In this document: positions 51,282 through 61,412 of the stretch, in pieces
Numbering within the stretch: the stretch's first letter is position 1
How the letters are laid out: each line of letters opens with the position of its first letter
Source of the DNA: Methanobacteriaceae archaeon
GTDB taxonomy: Archaea; Methanobacteriota; Methanobacteria; Methanobacteriales; Methanobacteriaceae
Assembly (NCBI GenBank): GCA_020854915.1
Contig: JAHKLT010000026.1
Span: forward strand, 1-64,000
Reading direction: 5' to 3'
Length of the DNA: 64,000 nt
The notes under the pieces: model-generated
Database searches by the model: none
Told to the model about the DNA's origin: nothing
What the model saw: the letters and a program-made list of their open reading frames with translations, nothing else
Position numbers and translations under genes: made by a program

Positions 51282-52640
51282 TTAATTTCCTAAAAATTTT
51301 CTAAGCATAGGATGTGAATCCATAAGTTGTTCTTCAGCCATTTCTTCATATAATTTATATACAATACCAACTGTAAGCAAAACACCAGTACCTCCGCCTA
51401 AAGCAGAAGTAAAATCCGCTGCAAAAGCAATAATACCAACAAAAGCACCACTGATAATAGTTAAAGCAGGAATATATTTTTTAAGAATTTTATAAAGTTG
51501 ACTTTTACTACTTCTAAAACCTGGTATTTGAATACCTGAATTGTATAATTGTTTAGAAACTTCTTTAGCATTAGTACCACTAATTTGAACCCAAAGATAT
51601 GAAAATAGAATACAAAAAGCAAGGAAGAATATTGCATAGACTAAAACTCTCATTGGATCTGTCCAAAGCAAAGATATATTTGTTGGAGTAGATAAATATA
51701 AAGCAATACCACTAACTGCCTTTCCTTGTTCTATAGTTCCAAGTATTGGGAATCCAATTCTTTCAAAAACATTAGCCATTAAAGACACGTTTACAAGTAG
51801 TGCACTTGTTAAAATAACTGGCATATTACTTGCATAAACAAATTTCATTGGATATTTTGCAACAGAACCTCTAACTCTCCCATGTCCTTTAGCTTCGCCA
51901 CGAGAAATTGGAATTTCAACCCGAATAGATTCAGCATATACTACTATGAAAAATACTACAATAGTTGAAAATAATGGAATTAATAGTGAGAAGTTAGGAT
52001 CACCATTAACAATTGATTGGATAAAACCTGGTAAAATACCTGATAGAGAACCATCAGCAGCAGGTAAAAAGTTAAATGTACCAACAATAATAGCTTCAGC
52101 GACACCAGCAGCAATAAATAGACCAATACCACTACCAAAACCCCATTTTGAAACAACTTCATCCATATAAAGTACTACAATAGCACCAATAACTAACTGC
52201 AGGAATAAAACACCAATATAAGAATTATCAATTGGAACCAAACTTCCAGTTAATACTAATACACCAGCCTCAAAAATAGTAAAAACAATAGTTAAAATTT
52301 TTTGAGTACTTTGAAACATTGCTTTACCTTTATGAGATGCTAAATCTAAATCTAAAAGCTTAGAATGAACTAAAACTTGTAATACAATAGATGAAGTAAC
52401 AATTGGACCAATACCCAATGTAAGAATAGAGCCGAAACTTCCAGCCATAACAGCCCTTAATTGTCCGAATTGATCAACTGCATTAGGACTTAAGCCAAAT
52501 AAAGGAATTTGTGTTAAAGCAAAATATAAAATTAAGATAATTGCAGTCCATTTTAACTTTTCATTGAAGTCTTCCCTATGAACAGGAGGCTTTACTTCAG
52601 GCAAAATTCTAAAAATTGGATTAAGCATATCTAAAATCAT
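51282..52640 (-). CDS. secY: Protein translocase subunit SecY
   Basis: A 452-residue ten-helix channel protein. The N-terminal PPVHREDFNEKLKWTAII, QLPLFGL-type plug area and the GSVAKYPMKFVYASNMPV loop with basic residues are visible. GGGGAAT precedes the ATG. It forms the membrane pore for secretion and insertion; with EMC3-like downstream. Confidence 0.95.
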   Translation of the reverse strand: MILDMLNPIFRILPEVKPPVHREDFNEKLKWTAIILILYFALTQIPLFGLSPNAVDQFGQLRAVMAGSFGSILTLGIGPIVTSSIVLQVLVHSKLLDLDLASHKGKAMFQSTQKILTIVFTIFEAGVLVLTGSLVPIDNSYIGVLFLQLVIGAIVVLYMDEVVSKWGFGSGIGLFIAAGVAEAIIVGTFNFLPAADGSLSGILPGFIQSIVNGDPNFSLLIPLFSTIVVFFIVVYAESIRVEIPISRGEAKGHGRVRGSVAKYPMKFVYASNMPVILTSALLVNVSLMANVFERIGFPILGTIEQGKAVSGIALYLSTPTNISLLWTDPMRVLVYAIFFLAFCILFSYLWVQISGTNAKEVSKQLYNSGIQIPGFRSSKSQLYKILKKYIPALTIISGAFVGIIAFAADFTSALGGGTGVLLTVGIVYKLYEEMAEEQLMDSHPMLRKFLGN

Positions 52641-52665
52641 TTTATTCCCCAGTTACTAAGAAAAG

Positions 52666-53103
52666 CTATAATTCTATAGCTTCTCCTCCTTGTTCTTCAA
52701 TTTTAGAAACAGCAGATGCAGAAAAGCTAGGTGATTTAATATTCAAAGTTTTTGTAATTTTACCTTTAGCTAAAACTTTATTATAACCTAATTTTGTAAC
52801 ATCAATAACAATTGCATCGCCTTCTTTAGAAGCAATTCCTTTTTCAATAAATTCTTCAGATTTTTCATCTAAATAAGATAAATTAACAGAATTACTTTTT
52901 TTAATCATTTTTTGAGGTCTTTTAAAACCATGTTTACCATAATGATCAGGGTCATATTTGGCAGTCCAGGTCCAGTGTTGTTTAGAAGCTCCAGCATTGC
53001 CTTTACCTCCTTTATTACCTGCACCTCTTCGTTTTTTAGTACAGCCACCACCAATAGATCTTGAACCTCTCATTTTATTTATTTTACGTTTAGTTCTAAT
53101 CAT
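52666..53103 (-). CDS. rpl15: Ribosomal protein uL15
   Basis: A 145-residue L15, archaeal form. MRGSRSIGGGCTKKRRGAGNKGGKGNAG (in parts SRSIGGGCTKKRRGAG and KGGKGNAG) and the C-terminal globular part are visible. Start ATG 53103 follows GTGAT; a longer frame overlaps rpl30 and is not used. Confidence 0.94.
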   Translation of the reverse strand: MIRTKRKINKMRGSRSIGGGCTKKRRGAGNKGGKGNAGASKQHWTWTAKYDPDHYGKHGFKRPQKMIKKSNSVNLSYLDEKSEEFIEKGIASKEGDAIVIDVTKLGYNKVLAKGKITKTLNIKSPSFSASAVSKIEEQGGEAIEL

Positions 53104-53113
53104 ATTATCACAT

Positions 53114-53572
53114 TTAAGACATTTTTTTAATAAGATCTTTAATAGCCTCTCCACGATAACCTAAAGAACCACCCTCTTTAAAAGAAGCACGAATATTCTC
53201 ATATCCTTTTCTAGGTGGGTGAAGGCGTATAACAGGCTTAATATTTAAATCAGATAGTTTTACATCAGATTTAATCAAAGCATCAGATAATTCTTCAATA
53301 GATGAATAATCAGTGTTTTCCTTTAAATAATCATTAGTAAGTTTATCTCCACCAATTATTTCTCCACGCTTAGCTAAAATATTAGCTAAAGATTCTGAAT
53401 CAATCTCCCCCCAAGTAATATAATCTTTAGATTTCTGAAGCATACCTTCATAACTTGGATTTTCTTCAACTAAAACAGCATGGCTAATTCTATTAAGTCT
53501 CAACATTTTTAAAGTTTCTGCAATATTTTTTATGACACCTGTAGTGCCTCTAACTCTAATAACAAAAAACAT
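53114..53572 (-). CDS. rpl30: Ribosomal protein uL30
   Basis: A 152-residue L30, long archaeal type. [23 protein letters not shown] and a basic C-terminal [23 protein letters not shown] (as [12 protein letters not shown] and [10 protein letters not shown]) are typical. ATG 53572 follows GGTGAAAT; the frame beyond overlaps rps5. Confidence 0.93.
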   Translation of the reverse strand: MFFVIRVRGTTGVIKNIAETLKMLRLNRISHAVLVEENPSYEGMLQKSKDYITWGEIDSESLANILAKRGEIIGGDKLTNDYLKENTDYSSIEELSDALIKSDVKLSDLNIKPVIRLHPPRKGYENIRASFKEGGSLGYRGEAIKDLIKKMS

Positions 53573-53585
53573 GATTTCACCAATA

Positions 53586-54230
53586 TTATTGAGAACTAAC
53601 TCCCATACTTTTAAGCTGTTTATCACTAGCTTTAATTTTACTTAATTCTTTTAAAGAATCAAAGATTGCATTAGCAAAGTTTACAGTAGTTTGAGTTTGG
53701 CCACTTGAATCAGACCAAACATCATGAATACCTGCAAGTTTTAGAATAGTTTTACCAACATCACCAACAACAAGACCAACTCCTGCTGGAGCTGGAATTA
53801 AAGAAATTTTAACACTACTAGTTTTTCCTTGCACTTTAAATGGAACTGTATGTTGTTTATTACAAACACAACCCCAATCACCGCAACCTCTTCTTACTTT
53901 AATAATATTATATTTAGCATCATCAACAGCTTTTCTAATAGCAGGTCCAACTTCTTTAGCTTTACCTTGGCCTAATCCAACATAACCATTTTTATTGCCT
54001 ACAGCAACAATAACTCTAAAGTTTACTTTTCTACCAGATTTATGCATTCTTTGAACTAAATTAACATCCATAACTTCTTCCTCTAAGTCAGGAATTAAGG
54101 CATCAAGTATTTCTAATTCCATTATAGGAAGACCTTTTTCAAAAATTTCATCAATATCTGTAATAGTACCATCCTTAACTAAATTACCTAATTTAGTTTT
54201 TGGTTCCCATTCTTCCATATTAAAACTCAT
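53586..54230 (-). CDS. rps5: Ribosomal protein uS5
   Basis: A 214-residue S5. [27 protein letters not shown] (as [19 protein letters not shown]), [14 protein letters not shown]-type segment and a mid-region CGDWGCVC give the double-stranded RNA-binding and S5 domains. The C-C pair in [12 protein letters not shown] may be a zinc site. GAGGTTT precedes the ATG. Confidence 0.94.
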   Translation of the reverse strand: MSFNMEEWEPKTKLGNLVKDGTITDIDEIFEKGLPIMELEILDALIPDLEEEVMDVNLVQRMHKSGRKVNFRVIVAVGNKNGYVGLGQGKAKEVGPAIRKAVDDAKYNIIKVRRGCGDWGCVCNKQHTVPFKVQGKTSSVKISLIPAPAGVGLVVGDVGKTILKLAGIHDVWSDSSGQTQTTVNFANAIFDSLKELSKIKASDKQLKSMGVSSQ

Positions 54231-54232
54231 AT

Positions 54233-54814
54233 TTAAACCTCTGCCTCATCTATTTTGTTTTTAGTTTCATCAAAGTTTTTAGGTAAATCCGCTGGTTGAA
54301 GTCCTCTTTCTAAATATTTAGAAAATAATTTATTAACTTTATCATCAGATAAAGATTCAGCATAATTAACTATATGTTCACCATTAATACGATTATCTTC
54401 TGGTAAAACAGATTCTCCATGAGGGATATCTAAACCAGAATCAACAGCTCCTTTTAAAGCTGCAAATATTTTAGATCCTTTAATTGGAGATTTTAAACCA
54501 ATATCTAATATTGCATTATCAATATCATTAGTAAGAGCTTTTTTACCACAAAGATAGGCAGTTAAATAAGCAGCACTAGTATTTTTTAAGCCACCTAACC
54601 AACCTAAATCAATCAACTCTTTACTATTAGCAGATGCAATAGTCTCATCACCTTCTTTTTTATATACAATAATTTGAACATTAACATAAGAATTTGATAA
54701 TCTGACAACTAAACGAGGTTTATTATGTTCAACTAATTTAAATCTCGCATTATAATCAGTTTTACCTTCTCTTCTTCTTCTAAATGCTACTTTATATTTT
54801 GATCCTTGTGCCAA
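54233..54814 (-). CDS. rpl18: Ribosomal protein uL18
   Basis: A 193-residue L18, archaeal long form binding 5S rRNA. SKYKVAFRRRREGKTDY start and RLVVRLSNSYVNVQII are typical. TTG start, after GGAGGAATT. Confidence 0.94.
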   Translation of the reverse strand: MAQGSKYKVAFRRRREGKTDYNARFKLVEHNKPRLVVRLSNSYVNVQIIVYKKEGDETIASANSKELIDLGWLGGLKNTSAAYLTAYLCGKKALTNDIDNAILDIGLKSPIKGSKIFAALKGAVDSGLDIPHGESVLPEDNRINGEHIVNYAESLSDDKVNKLFSKYLERGLQPADLPKNFDETKNKIDEAEV

Positions 54815-54825
54815 TTTAATTCCTC

Positions 54826-55272
54826 CTATTTAATCAAATCATGATCGCGAGCATAGGTCTTCATGTAAGATTTACTTTTGAAGGCACCACCCTTAGCCAT
54901 TTTATATAATTTACGATAAGTAGTAGCATTAATTTCTTCTTCATCACGCATCTTTTTAAGATCAGATCTCAAAGCCCTTATTGTAGTCATCCAAACTTTC
55001 TTTTTAGGTGATCGAGCATTTTTAGCTCCTTTTATACTACCTCTTCCCTTTCGTTTACCTTTTTTCTTTTGTTCAGCTATTTTTTTAGACCTATAACTAC
55101 TAATACCTTTTTTAGGTTTAGCTTTAATAATTCCATCTTTAATTAGCTGATTAACACTTTCCCTAGTAATAGCTCTTGAAACTTCTTCGATTTGTTCAGG
55201 GTCTATCCAAACACGATTTAACCCTACTTTAAGAATACTAGCAGCTAATCTTTTTTGTGTAGTAAGATTCAT
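54826..55272 (-). CDS. rpl19e: Ribosomal protein eL19
   Basis: A 148-residue L19e. LTTQKRLAASILKVGLNRVWIDP start, GKRKGRGSIKGAKNAR and a helical C-terminus fit. GGAGGAT precedes the ATG. The 128-base leader upstream contains two hairpins, unusual within this tightly packed chain. Confidence 0.94.
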   Translation of the reverse strand: MNLTTQKRLAASILKVGLNRVWIDPEQIEEVSRAITRESVNQLIKDGIIKAKPKKGISSYRSKKIAEQKKKGKRKGRGSIKGAKNARSPKKKVWMTTIRALRSDLKKMRDEEEINATTYRKLYKMAKGGAFKSKSYMKTYARDHDLIK

Positions 55273-55290
55273 TTATAATCCTCCGTATTA

Positions 55291-55326
55291 CAGCATTTGC
55301 TGATAAACTTAGATACAACTAAGTTT
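55291..55326 (-). promoter_or_regulatory. Two hairpins in the rpl32e-rpl19e gap
   Basis: CAGC-ATTT-GCTG (55291-55302) and AAACTTAG-ATACAA-CTAAGTTT (55305-55326, perfect 8-bp stem) sit just upstream of the rpl19e ribosome binding site. The 128-base spacer is long for this region. They may regulate translation or mark an internal promoter/terminator point. Confidence 0.35.
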
Positions 55327-55400
55327 CCCTTAATTAACAAATTAAATATTTAACTATAATTTCCCTTTAAATATTAAATACAATGAATTAATTTGTTAAT

Positions 55401-55727
55401 TTATTTATTTAAAATTTTTATACCTAAATTCAATGCTTTTTTTAGCATTAATTCTTTTTTTCTTTTACCTATAGATGCACTTATTCTACCTGCTTCAGTA
55501 GAAGGATCCATATCTTCTAATTCTTTCATATTATGAACAAGAACATCTTTAAACCCAGATGGATGCAAACCTCTATTTTCTTTAGGAGTTCTGTAACCAA
55601 TAGAAGGCATATCAGGTTTTCCTGCCTCATATCTGCGCATTTTACTGGTTTTACCCCTAGGGCGTCTCCATTTTATTCCAAGCTTTTTATAACGAGAATA
55701 TTCTTGCCTTTTAAATCTTTTATTCAT
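55401..55727 (-). CDS. rpl32e: Ribosomal protein eL32
   Basis: A 108-residue L32e: RFKRQEYSRYKKLGIKWRRPRGK (as FKRQEYSRYKKL), KPDMPSIGYRTPKENRG and HPSGFKDVLVHN. It is about 20 residues shorter than many archaeal forms, lacking an N-terminal extension. GGTGATT precedes the ATG. Confidence 0.93.
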   Translation of the reverse strand: MNKRFKRQEYSRYKKLGIKWRRPRGKTSKMRRYEAGKPDMPSIGYRTPKENRGLHPSGFKDVLVHNMKELEDMDPSTEAGRISASIGKRKKELMLKKALNLGIKILNK

Positions 55728-55752
55728 TTAATCACCATAATGTAAAAATCCT

Positions 55753-56286
55753 TTATTCTTTGCTAAGCAAATATATTCCATCTTGAAATACTCTAGGATC
55801 TCTTCCTTTAATTTTTGTAGCTTGTTCTAAATTAGCCATTGTTTGACCAACATCTTCTTTATTAACACCAGTAATAGTTACTTCATCACCTTTAACAGAA
55901 ACTTTAGCATCACCTACTATGTTAGCAAACCTTGGATGTCTTTCACCAAGGAAATTATCAATGGATACTTTATTTTTATCTGTTTTAACAGTCATTGGAA
56001 AGTGAGCAAAAACAATTTTCATATTATAAGTGAAACCATCAGTAACCCCTTTAATCATATTATTTAAGTGTGCTTTTGTTGTTCCAATCATAGATTTATC
56101 TTTCTTTTTAGGAAAAGATGTTTTAAGAACAATACTATTATTTTCTTTTTTAATTTTTACATTAGGATATGTAAATTTTCTAGAAATCTGACCATTTGGT
56201 CCTTTAATAGAAATATTATCATCAATTATAACTTCAACGCCTTCCGGAATATTAATTTCTTCCATTATAGCTGCAGCTACTGCCAT
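55753..56286 (-). CDS. rpl6: Ribosomal protein uL6
   Basis: A 177-residue L6, two similar halves: INIPEGVEVIIDDN, GPNGQISRKF, GTTKAHLNNMIKGVTDGFTY, and RDPRVFQDGIYL at the C-terminus. AGGTGAT precedes the ATG. 7 bases after rps8. Confidence 0.94.
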   Translation of the reverse strand: MAVAAAIMEEINIPEGVEVIIDDNISIKGPNGQISRKFTYPNVKIKKENNSIVLKTSFPKKKDKSMIGTTKAHLNNMIKGVTDGFTYNMKIVFAHFPMTVKTDKNKVSIDNFLGERHPRFANIVGDAKVSVKGDEVTITGVNKEDVGQTMANLEQATKIKGRDPRVFQDGIYLLSKE

Positions 56287-56294
56287 TTTATCAC

Positions 56295-56687
56295 CTAATA
56301 CATATATGCCAACAAACGACCGCCAATTCCCTTATCTTTTGCCTCTTTGTGAGTCATAATACCTTCAGGAGTTGTAACAATCAATATACCAAAATTTTTT
56401 GCTGGTAAATATCTTTTTTCAAATTTTTCGAATTCATCTTTTTTAACAGCATGACGAGGCTTAATAACACCACATTTGTTTATGTTACCATCTAACTCTA
56501 CAATAAATTTACCTGCCCTGTTGTCGCCAATATATTCAAATTTACTTATATAATTCTCTTTTTGCATAGTGCTTAACACATGCCCTATTAATTTAGAAGC
56601 TGGAGAAATAGAACATGAATCATTAACTTGTAATTCATTATTCCTAATATTTGTTAAAGCATCTGCAAGAGGATCCATAAGACTCAT
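56295..56687 (-). CDS. rps8: Ribosomal protein uS8
   Basis: A 130-residue S8. [12 protein letters not shown] at the start and [30 protein letters not shown] at the end (short parts [12 protein letters not shown] and [10 protein letters not shown]) fit. GAGGTG precedes the ATG. Confidence 0.95.
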   Translation of the reverse strand: MSLMDPLADALTNIRNNELQVNDSCSISPASKLIGHVLSTMQKENYISKFEYIGDNRAGKFIVELDGNINKCGVIKPRHAVKKDEFEKFEKRYLPAKNFGILIVTTPEGIMTHKEAKDKGIGGRLLAYMY

Positions 56688-56697
56688 AAAAACACCT

Positions 56698-56841
56698 CTA
56701 ATTATATTTTTTAAAACCTATTTTAGGAGCAACTTCTCTAAAGCATTGCCTGCATAAACTTAGGTTATATCTACTGACTATTGCTGAATGATCCCCACAG
56801 CGTGTACATTTTTTTGCTGCTTTTCCATATTTTCTTGGCAA
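56698..56841 (-). CDS. rps14: Ribosomal protein uS14 (zinc-binding, short form)
   Basis: A 47-residue protein starting with TTG at 56841 after [16 protein letters not shown] and LCRQCFRE give a four-cysteine zinc site, followed by [10 protein letters not shown]. The start and end are from translating the minus strand. Typical place between rpl5 and rps8. Confidence 0.93.
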   Translation of the reverse strand: MPRKYGKAAKKCTRCGDHSAIVSRYNLSLCRQCFREVAPKIGFKKYN

Positions 56842-56849
56842 AAAATCAC

Positions 56850-57359
56850 CTATGAATTTAAATTAATTTGGAATTTATCTTCCATAAATTTCAAAGTTTC
56901 TTCTTTAGTAATCCTATGTTTTTGAGGAATATTCTTCTTTTGAATTTTCCTTTTATTAATTCTATAACCTGGTTTTTCAAAAGTTATAGAAACATTCATT
57001 CCAAAAATACCAATATCTGGATTATATTTCATTTTAGGAATATCAATATGTTCATTTATACCAAAAGAAAGATTACCATTATTATCAAACTGTTTTTCTT
57101 TAATATTTCTACCAATCCCATCTAAAACCATGTTAATAGCTTTATCTGCTTTTTCATTCCTTAAAGTTACTTTACAAGCAATAGGTTGATTTTTTCTAAT
57201 ACCAAATTCAGGATTAGTAACTTTTGAATAGGTTTTAACTGGTTTTTGACCAAACATATCTTCTAGAAGTGAAATAGCTCTGGATAATTTTTCACCAGAT
57301 TCTCCAACTCCAATACTAATAGTAGCCTTAGAAATTAATACTTCATTCATTGGGTTCAT
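56850..57359 (-). CDS. rpl5: Ribosomal protein uL5
   Basis: A 169-residue L5. [49 protein letters not shown] (as [10 protein letters not shown] and FGIRKNQPI) fit the archaeal form. GGAGGTT precedes the ATG, and a 4-base overlap joins it to rps4e. Confidence 0.94.
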   Translation of the reverse strand: MNPMNEVLISKATISIGVGESGEKLSRAISLLEDMFGQKPVKTYSKVTNPEFGIRKNQPIACKVTLRNEKADKAINMVLDGIGRNIKEKQFDNNGNLSFGINEHIDIPKMKYNPDIGIFGMNVSITFEKPGYRINKRKIQKKNIPQKHRITKEETLKFMEDKFQINLNS

Positions 57360-58084
57360 CTATTAACCTCCAATAAAGAAATAGTTGGTTCATCCTTACC
57401 TAAAATAAATGTATAATCTTTCAAAGTAAGAAAAGTATCTTTTTTACTATTTTCAATAATAACAGTATTAGGATTAGAAGATTTATCAACATTAATTTCA
57501 GATATAGTACCTATTTCACCAGTATGTTTACCACCAGTTACTAAAATAGGAGCTCCTATTTCAAATTTAAATACCTCTTCAATCTCATTATCATTGCATT
57601 TTAAAGAAATAACATCTGAAACAGAATATTTATCTTCATCAACAATTAAATTTTTACCATCATGTAAATTTAATTGGATTTTATTATCTTTAATAGTTGT
57701 TTTATTAACAATTTTACATAATTTAGAACTATCTTTAGAAATAGGATGGAGTTTTAATCTACCTTTATTATCCAAAAGAATTCTATAAGACTCTTCAGTT
57801 TTAGGAATTTCAATAATATCCATAAAGCCTACTGGAAATTTATAATCTTTAATGACTCTTCCATCAACTAAAACATTACCGGAATTAATAATTCTTTTAG
57901 CTTCCCTAGAATTATCTGCTAAAGCTAAAACATCCCTAATAACTAAAGTCAAAGATAAAGAATCTTCAATTGGATGTGCACCAGGAGACGGTTTAACAGT
58001 CCAAGTATCTTCTTTAGGATGTATAGGCCATGTTTTAGGTGCTTTAAATCTTTTAAGATGTTTTCTTGATCCCATTTTTGCCAT
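57356..58084 (-). CDS. rps4e: Ribosomal protein eS4
   Basis: A 242-residue S4e. [17 protein letters not shown] start, an S4 fold ([19 protein letters not shown]), and a C-terminal KOW-type segment [19 protein letters not shown] precedes the ATG. Confidence 0.94.
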   Translation of the reverse strand: MAKMGSRKHLKRFKAPKTWPIHPKEDTWTVKPSPGAHPIEDSLSLTLVIRDVLALADNSREAKRIINSGNVLVDGRVIKDYKFPVGFMDIIEIPKTEESYRILLDNKGRLKLHPISKDSSKLCKIVNKTTIKDNKIQLNLHDGKNLIVDEDKYSVSDVISLKCNDNEIEEVFKFEIGAPILVTGGKHTGEIGTISEINVDKSSNPNTVIIENSKKDTFLTLKDYTFILGKDEPTISLLEVNR

Positions 58085-58085
58085 A

Positions 58086-58439
58086 TTAACTAGCCTCTTT
58101 AATATTTTTTAATCTTTTTTCATCTTTCAAATCTGCATCAATAATCATTAAATTAGATGGGTCAATAGGGACAATAACAGCATTACCATCAGGTTTACTA
58201 AAAGTAATACCTTCAATAAAAGCTTTATAAGAAGTATAATTAACTTCTATAACTTTTCCTTCTTGTTCCTTATAATCTCCCCTTAAAACTTTAATCTTAT
58301 CTCCAATTTTTAAAGGAAGTGATTTTACACCTACTTCTTCTTTTAAATCTTTACTTAAAGAAGAACTAATATATTTTTGACGTTTATGCAATGGTGCTTC
58401 ATATCGGTTTTTTCTTTGTTTTCTTGGTTGAATTGACAT
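58086..58439 (-). CDS. rpl24: Ribosomal protein uL24
   Basis: A 117-residue L24. [19 protein letters not shown] start and a KOW motif [20 protein letters not shown] (shown in part as [13 protein letters not shown]). AGGTGAT precedes the ATG. Confidence 0.94.
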   Translation of the reverse strand: MSIQPRKQRKNRYEAPLHKRQKYISSSLSKDLKEEVGVKSLPLKIGDKIKVLRGDYKEQEGKVIEVNYTSYKAFIEGITFSKPDGNAVIVPIDPSNLMIIDADLKDEKRLKNIKEAS

Positions 58440-58447
58440 TTTATCAC

Positions 58448-58846
58448 CTATACCAAAATACTTGCAGCACTACCTACACTAGGCCACTTATCAGCAGCTT
58501 CTTTAGCTACAGGACCTCTTACCTCAGATCCTTTAAGAACCCCTTCAGGAGTTATAATTACGGCAGCATTATCTTCAAATTTAACACGAAGCCCATCAGC
58601 ACGTTTAAATTCTTTTTTTTGCCTAACAACAACTGCATTAATAATTTCTCTCCTCATGTCTGCAGTTCCTTTTTTAACAGAAGCAACAACTAAGTCACCA
58701 ACTCCAGCAACATCGATTCTTCTTCTAACTCCTTTATACCCTTTAACAGATATAATTTCAATTTCACGTGCCCCTGTATTATCTACACATTGAAGTGTAG
58801 CACCAATAGGTAAAGGCTTAGAAATTTTAGATGTACTTGCTTTCAT
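58448..58846 (-). CDS. rpl14: Ribosomal protein uL14
   Basis: A 132-residue L14. [34 protein letters not shown] and RAVVVRQ-type segment ([10 protein letters not shown]) fit. AAGGAGAAT precedes the ATG. 3 bases after rps17. Confidence 0.95.
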   Translation of the reverse strand: MKASTSKISKPLPIGATLQCVDNTGAREIEIISVKGYKGVRRRIDVAGVGDLVVASVKKGTADMRREIINAVVVRQKKEFKRADGLRVKFEDNAAVIITPEGVLKGSEVRGPVAKEAADKWPSVGSAASILV

Positions 58847-58849
58847 GAT

Positions 58850-59167
58850 TTATTCTCCTTTTAACTCAACTAATACAAAATGTTTAGTTTTACTCAAAGG
58901 TCTGCATTCAGCAACTTTTACAGAATCACCAATATTTACATCAAAGCAATCTGGCTTGTGAGCATTAATTTTTGATTTTCTTTTTTCATATCTTTCATAT
59001 TTTCTTATAAATTTATAGAAACTACGTTCAACAGTGATAGTTTTTTCAGCTTTATCACTTACAACAACCCCTTCAAGAACCTGACCTCTTAATGGTAAAG
59101 TACCATGAAAAGGACAATTAGGATCTTCACATGTAGTTTCTGGTTCTGGAACATTAAGTCCTACCAT
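58850..59167 (-). CDS. rps17: Ribosomal protein uS17
   Basis: A 105-residue S17. [17 protein letters not shown] at the N-terminus, [29 protein letters not shown] and [14 protein letters not shown] fit the archaeal form. AGGTGAT precedes the ATG. Confidence 0.95.
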   Translation of the reverse strand: MVGLNVPEPETTCEDPNCPFHGTLPLRGQVLEGVVVSDKAEKTITVERSFYKFIRKYERYEKRKSKINAHKPDCFDVNIGDSVKVAECRPLSKTKHFVLVELKGE

Positions 59168-59175
59168 AATATCAC

Positions 59176-59466
59176 CTATATTTTTTTATATCTTTTTTTA
59201 ATTCTATCTTCTGGTCGAATTAATAAAATTTTCCCTTCAATTTCAACAAATTCCTCGTTTGGAAGTTTAAATTGAAAAACTGAAACCTTTTTTGGGAATA
59301 CTTTTTCACTAACATTTCCATCATCCCCCACAATCTCAACCTTTAAAGTATTTTTAGTTTCATCTATAACAGTTCCAGTTTTATTAAGATAATTATTATT
59401 AAATTTATAAACATTAATAGGAAGCCCTATTAATTCATGATAAACAATATTTTTTGCATTTATCAT
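59176..59466 (-). CDS. rnp1: Ribonuclease P protein component 1 (Rpp29/Pop4)
   Basis: A 96-residue archaeal Rnp1, a Sm-like protein of RNase [15 protein letters not shown] and [14 protein letters not shown], then RPEDRIKKR are family segments. GAGGTTT precedes the ATG. Placed between sui1 and rps17 as in other archaea. Confidence 0.93.
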   Translation of the reverse strand: MINAKNIVYHELIGLPINVYKFNNNYLNKTGTVIDETKNTLKVEIVGDDGNVSEKVFPKKVSVFQFKLPNEEFVEIEGKILLIRPEDRIKKRYKKI

Positions 59467-59530
59467 TTAAACCTCAGATATCATATTGTGAAACAGAATA
59501 ATTATTGAATTTTAATAAGATGAAATATTC

Positions 59531-59872
59531 TTACCTTCTTTTTTTATTATCTCTTTTTTTATTTTCTCGAATTTCTATAGTATCCGAAGAAAATCCCATG
59601 TCAGATAAAACTTCTTTAACTTTAACTTTATGGTCTCCTTGAAGCTCAATTTGCCCATTTTTAGAAGTTCCTCCACATGCACATTTATTTTTAAGAGTTT
59701 TAGTAAGTTCTTTTATATCAATATCATGTTCATCTATACCTTCAATAATAGTCATGAGTTTTCCGAATCTTCTTCTAACAGTAAAAACTTTAACAGTTTG
59801 AACTTCTCTTGCAATTTCTTCGCAAACACAAAGTTCTTCAGGAAGCCCACAAACATCACATATTTTAGACAT
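59531..59872 (-). CDS. sui1: Translation initiation factor aIF1 (SUI1)
   Basis: A 113-residue SUI1-type factor. An N-terminal zinc motif [13 protein letters not shown] precedes the SUI1 fold: [29 protein letters not shown] (as [14 protein letters not shown]). It helps start-codon choice on the small subunit. GGAGAAT precedes the ATG. Confidence 0.93.
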   Translation of the reverse strand: MSKICDVCGLPEELCVCEEIAREVQTVKVFTVRRRFGKLMTIIEGIDEHDIDIKELTKTLKNKCACGGTSKNGQIELQGDHKVKVKEVLSDMGFSSDTIEIRENKKRDNKKRR

Positions 59873-60079
59873 TTAATTCTCCTTTTGTTTTTCGTTCATA
59901 ATAGTAAGAACACGAGCTATTGTCCTTTTAAGCTCTTTGACTTTTCCAGGGTTTTCATTAACACCTGCAGCTGCACTTTTAGAAATATTTTTGGCTAATT
60001 CTGCTTTGAGTTCAACCAATTTTTCTTGGATTTCCTCAATTTCCATGTCCCAAATTTCTTTACTTCTTAAAATCGCCAT
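59873..60079 (-). CDS. rpl29: Ribosomal protein uL29
   Basis: A 68-residue helical L29. [25 protein letters not shown] (as [15 protein letters not shown]) and [13 protein letters not shown] fit. GAGTTG precedes the ATG. The aIF1 gene follows directly. Confidence 0.94.
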   Translation of the reverse strand: MAILRSKEIWDMEIEEIQEKLVELKAELAKNISKSAAAGVNENPGKVKELKRTIARVLTIMNEKQKEN

Positions 60080-60130
60080 TATTTCAACTCTTTTAATAAT
60101 TAAAAATCATTTTATTAAAAATAAATATGA

Positions 60131-60934
60131 TTAATTATCCTCATCCTTTGATTCATCAGATTCGATTTCTTCTAAAACATCTGACTCGATTTCTTCTATT
60201 TCTTCAAGAACAATTTCTTCAACATCATCTTCAAGAACTTCTAACTCTTCCACATTGGAATCTTCTTCAACAATGACATCTTCTTCAGAAGAATCAATTT
60301 CTTCAGCTTCAACAACTTCATTATCTTGAACTATTTCCATTTTTGGAGGAAGGATTTCAACATTATCTGGTAAAACAACACCTGGAGGCATTATTTTAAC
60401 ATAAATCCCTAAAACACCAGGTTTTAATTGAACAGTAGCAAATCCTTTTTGAACATGTTTAATAGATGGTTCACCACATTTTTTAATATAACCTTCAACA
60501 AATTTAGCTACAGCTGATCTGGAACCTCTAATTTTACCAGAGATGGTAATTTCAACACCCTGAGCACCAGCACCCATAATTCGACGAATAGTAGAATAGG
60601 CTACTCTTCTGAAGTGCATTCCTCTTTGTAACATATTAGCTATTTTATAAGCCATAATTTTAGGATTAAGTTCAGGAACATCAACTTGTTTAACTTCAAT
60701 TTGTGGATTATCTAAACCAAAATCATTTTTTAAAGTATTAGTTATAGCTCTAACATTTTTTCCGCCCCTACCAATAACCATACCAGGTCTTTCAGCGAAA
60801 ACTACAACCATTGTCCCCAGAGGAGTTATTTGAACATCCATTCCACCATAACCAGCTCTTTCAAGCTCATCTTCTAAATATTCATCAATTCTAGTCCTTT
60901 TAAGACCTTCAGTGACAAAATCTTTTTCTATCAT
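60131..60934 (-). CDS. rps3: Ribosomal protein uS3 with acidic C-terminal extension
   Basis: A 267-residue S3. The KH domain VVFAERPGMVIGRGGKNVRAITN and C-terminal S3 fold GAGAQGVEITISGKIRGSRSAVAKF (as GAQGVEITISGKIRG) are complete by about residue 205. The remaining ~60 residues are almost purely Glu, Asp, Ser and Val. Such acidic tails occur in some archaeal S3 but this one is long. GAGGCTTA precedes the ATG. Confidence 0.94.
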   Translation of the reverse strand: MIEKDFVTEGLKRTRIDEYLEDELERAGYGGMDVQITPLGTMVVVFAERPGMVIGRGGKNVRAITNTLKNDFGLDNPQIEVKQVDVPELNPKIMAYKIANMLQRGMHFRRVAYSTIRRIMGAGAQGVEITISGKIRGSRSAVAKFVEGYIKKCGEPSIKHVQKGFATVQLKPGVLGIYVKIMPPGVVLPDNVEILPPKMEIVQDNEVVEAEEIDSSEEDVIVEEDSNVEELEVLEDDVEEIVLEEIEEIESDVLEEIESDESKDEDN

Positions 60935-60938
60935 TAAT

Positions 60939-61400
60939 TTAAGCCTCCTCTAAAACAATTTGAATATGAGTAGTTGGAGTGTTAAATGGAGTAACTCTTC
61001 CAAAAGCTCTTGGAATAACTCCTTTTATAACAACACTTCTATGACTTGAAATATGTTCTATTACAAGTTTTTCATTGTCCAAACCTTTATATTCTGCATT
61101 TGCTTCAGCATTTTCTAAAACTTTTAAAATTTGAATTGCTGCTTTAACAGGATAACGACCACTAGGCCAGCCTTTTAAACCTTTTTTATGCCCTACTTTT
61201 TTATTATGTCTTTTGAAAGGAACAGCTTTTTTCATTTCAATTACATCATCTAAATAATCTTTAGCAGCAGAAACTTTCATTCCTCTAATTGCATTACAAA
61301 TTTCAACACAATGTTTTGGAGAAATCTTGAGAGATTTTGCCATAGCTCGTGCAATTTTAGATTCATCCTCTTTTTTATTATAAGCATAATTATTAGCCAT
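60939..61400 (-). CDS. rpl22: Ribosomal protein uL22
   Basis: A 153-residue L22. [24 protein letters not shown] and [12 protein letters not shown], then [17 protein letters not shown] are seen. GGAGAT precedes the ATG. 4 bases before rps3. Confidence 0.95.
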   Translation of the reverse strand: MANNYAYNKKEDESKIARAMAKSLKISPKHCVEICNAIRGMKVSAAKDYLDDVIEMKKAVPFKRHNKKVGHKKGLKGWPSGRYPVKAAIQILKVLENAEANAEYKGLDNEKLVIEHISSHRSVVIKGVIPRAFGRVTPFNTPTTHIQIVLEEA

Positions 61401-61412
61401 AATATAATCTCC

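Noticed and set aside
55401-55727. Truncated rpl32e pseudogene
   Set aside because: Short but with an intact core, a ribosome binding site and the expected location; the family varies at the N-terminus.
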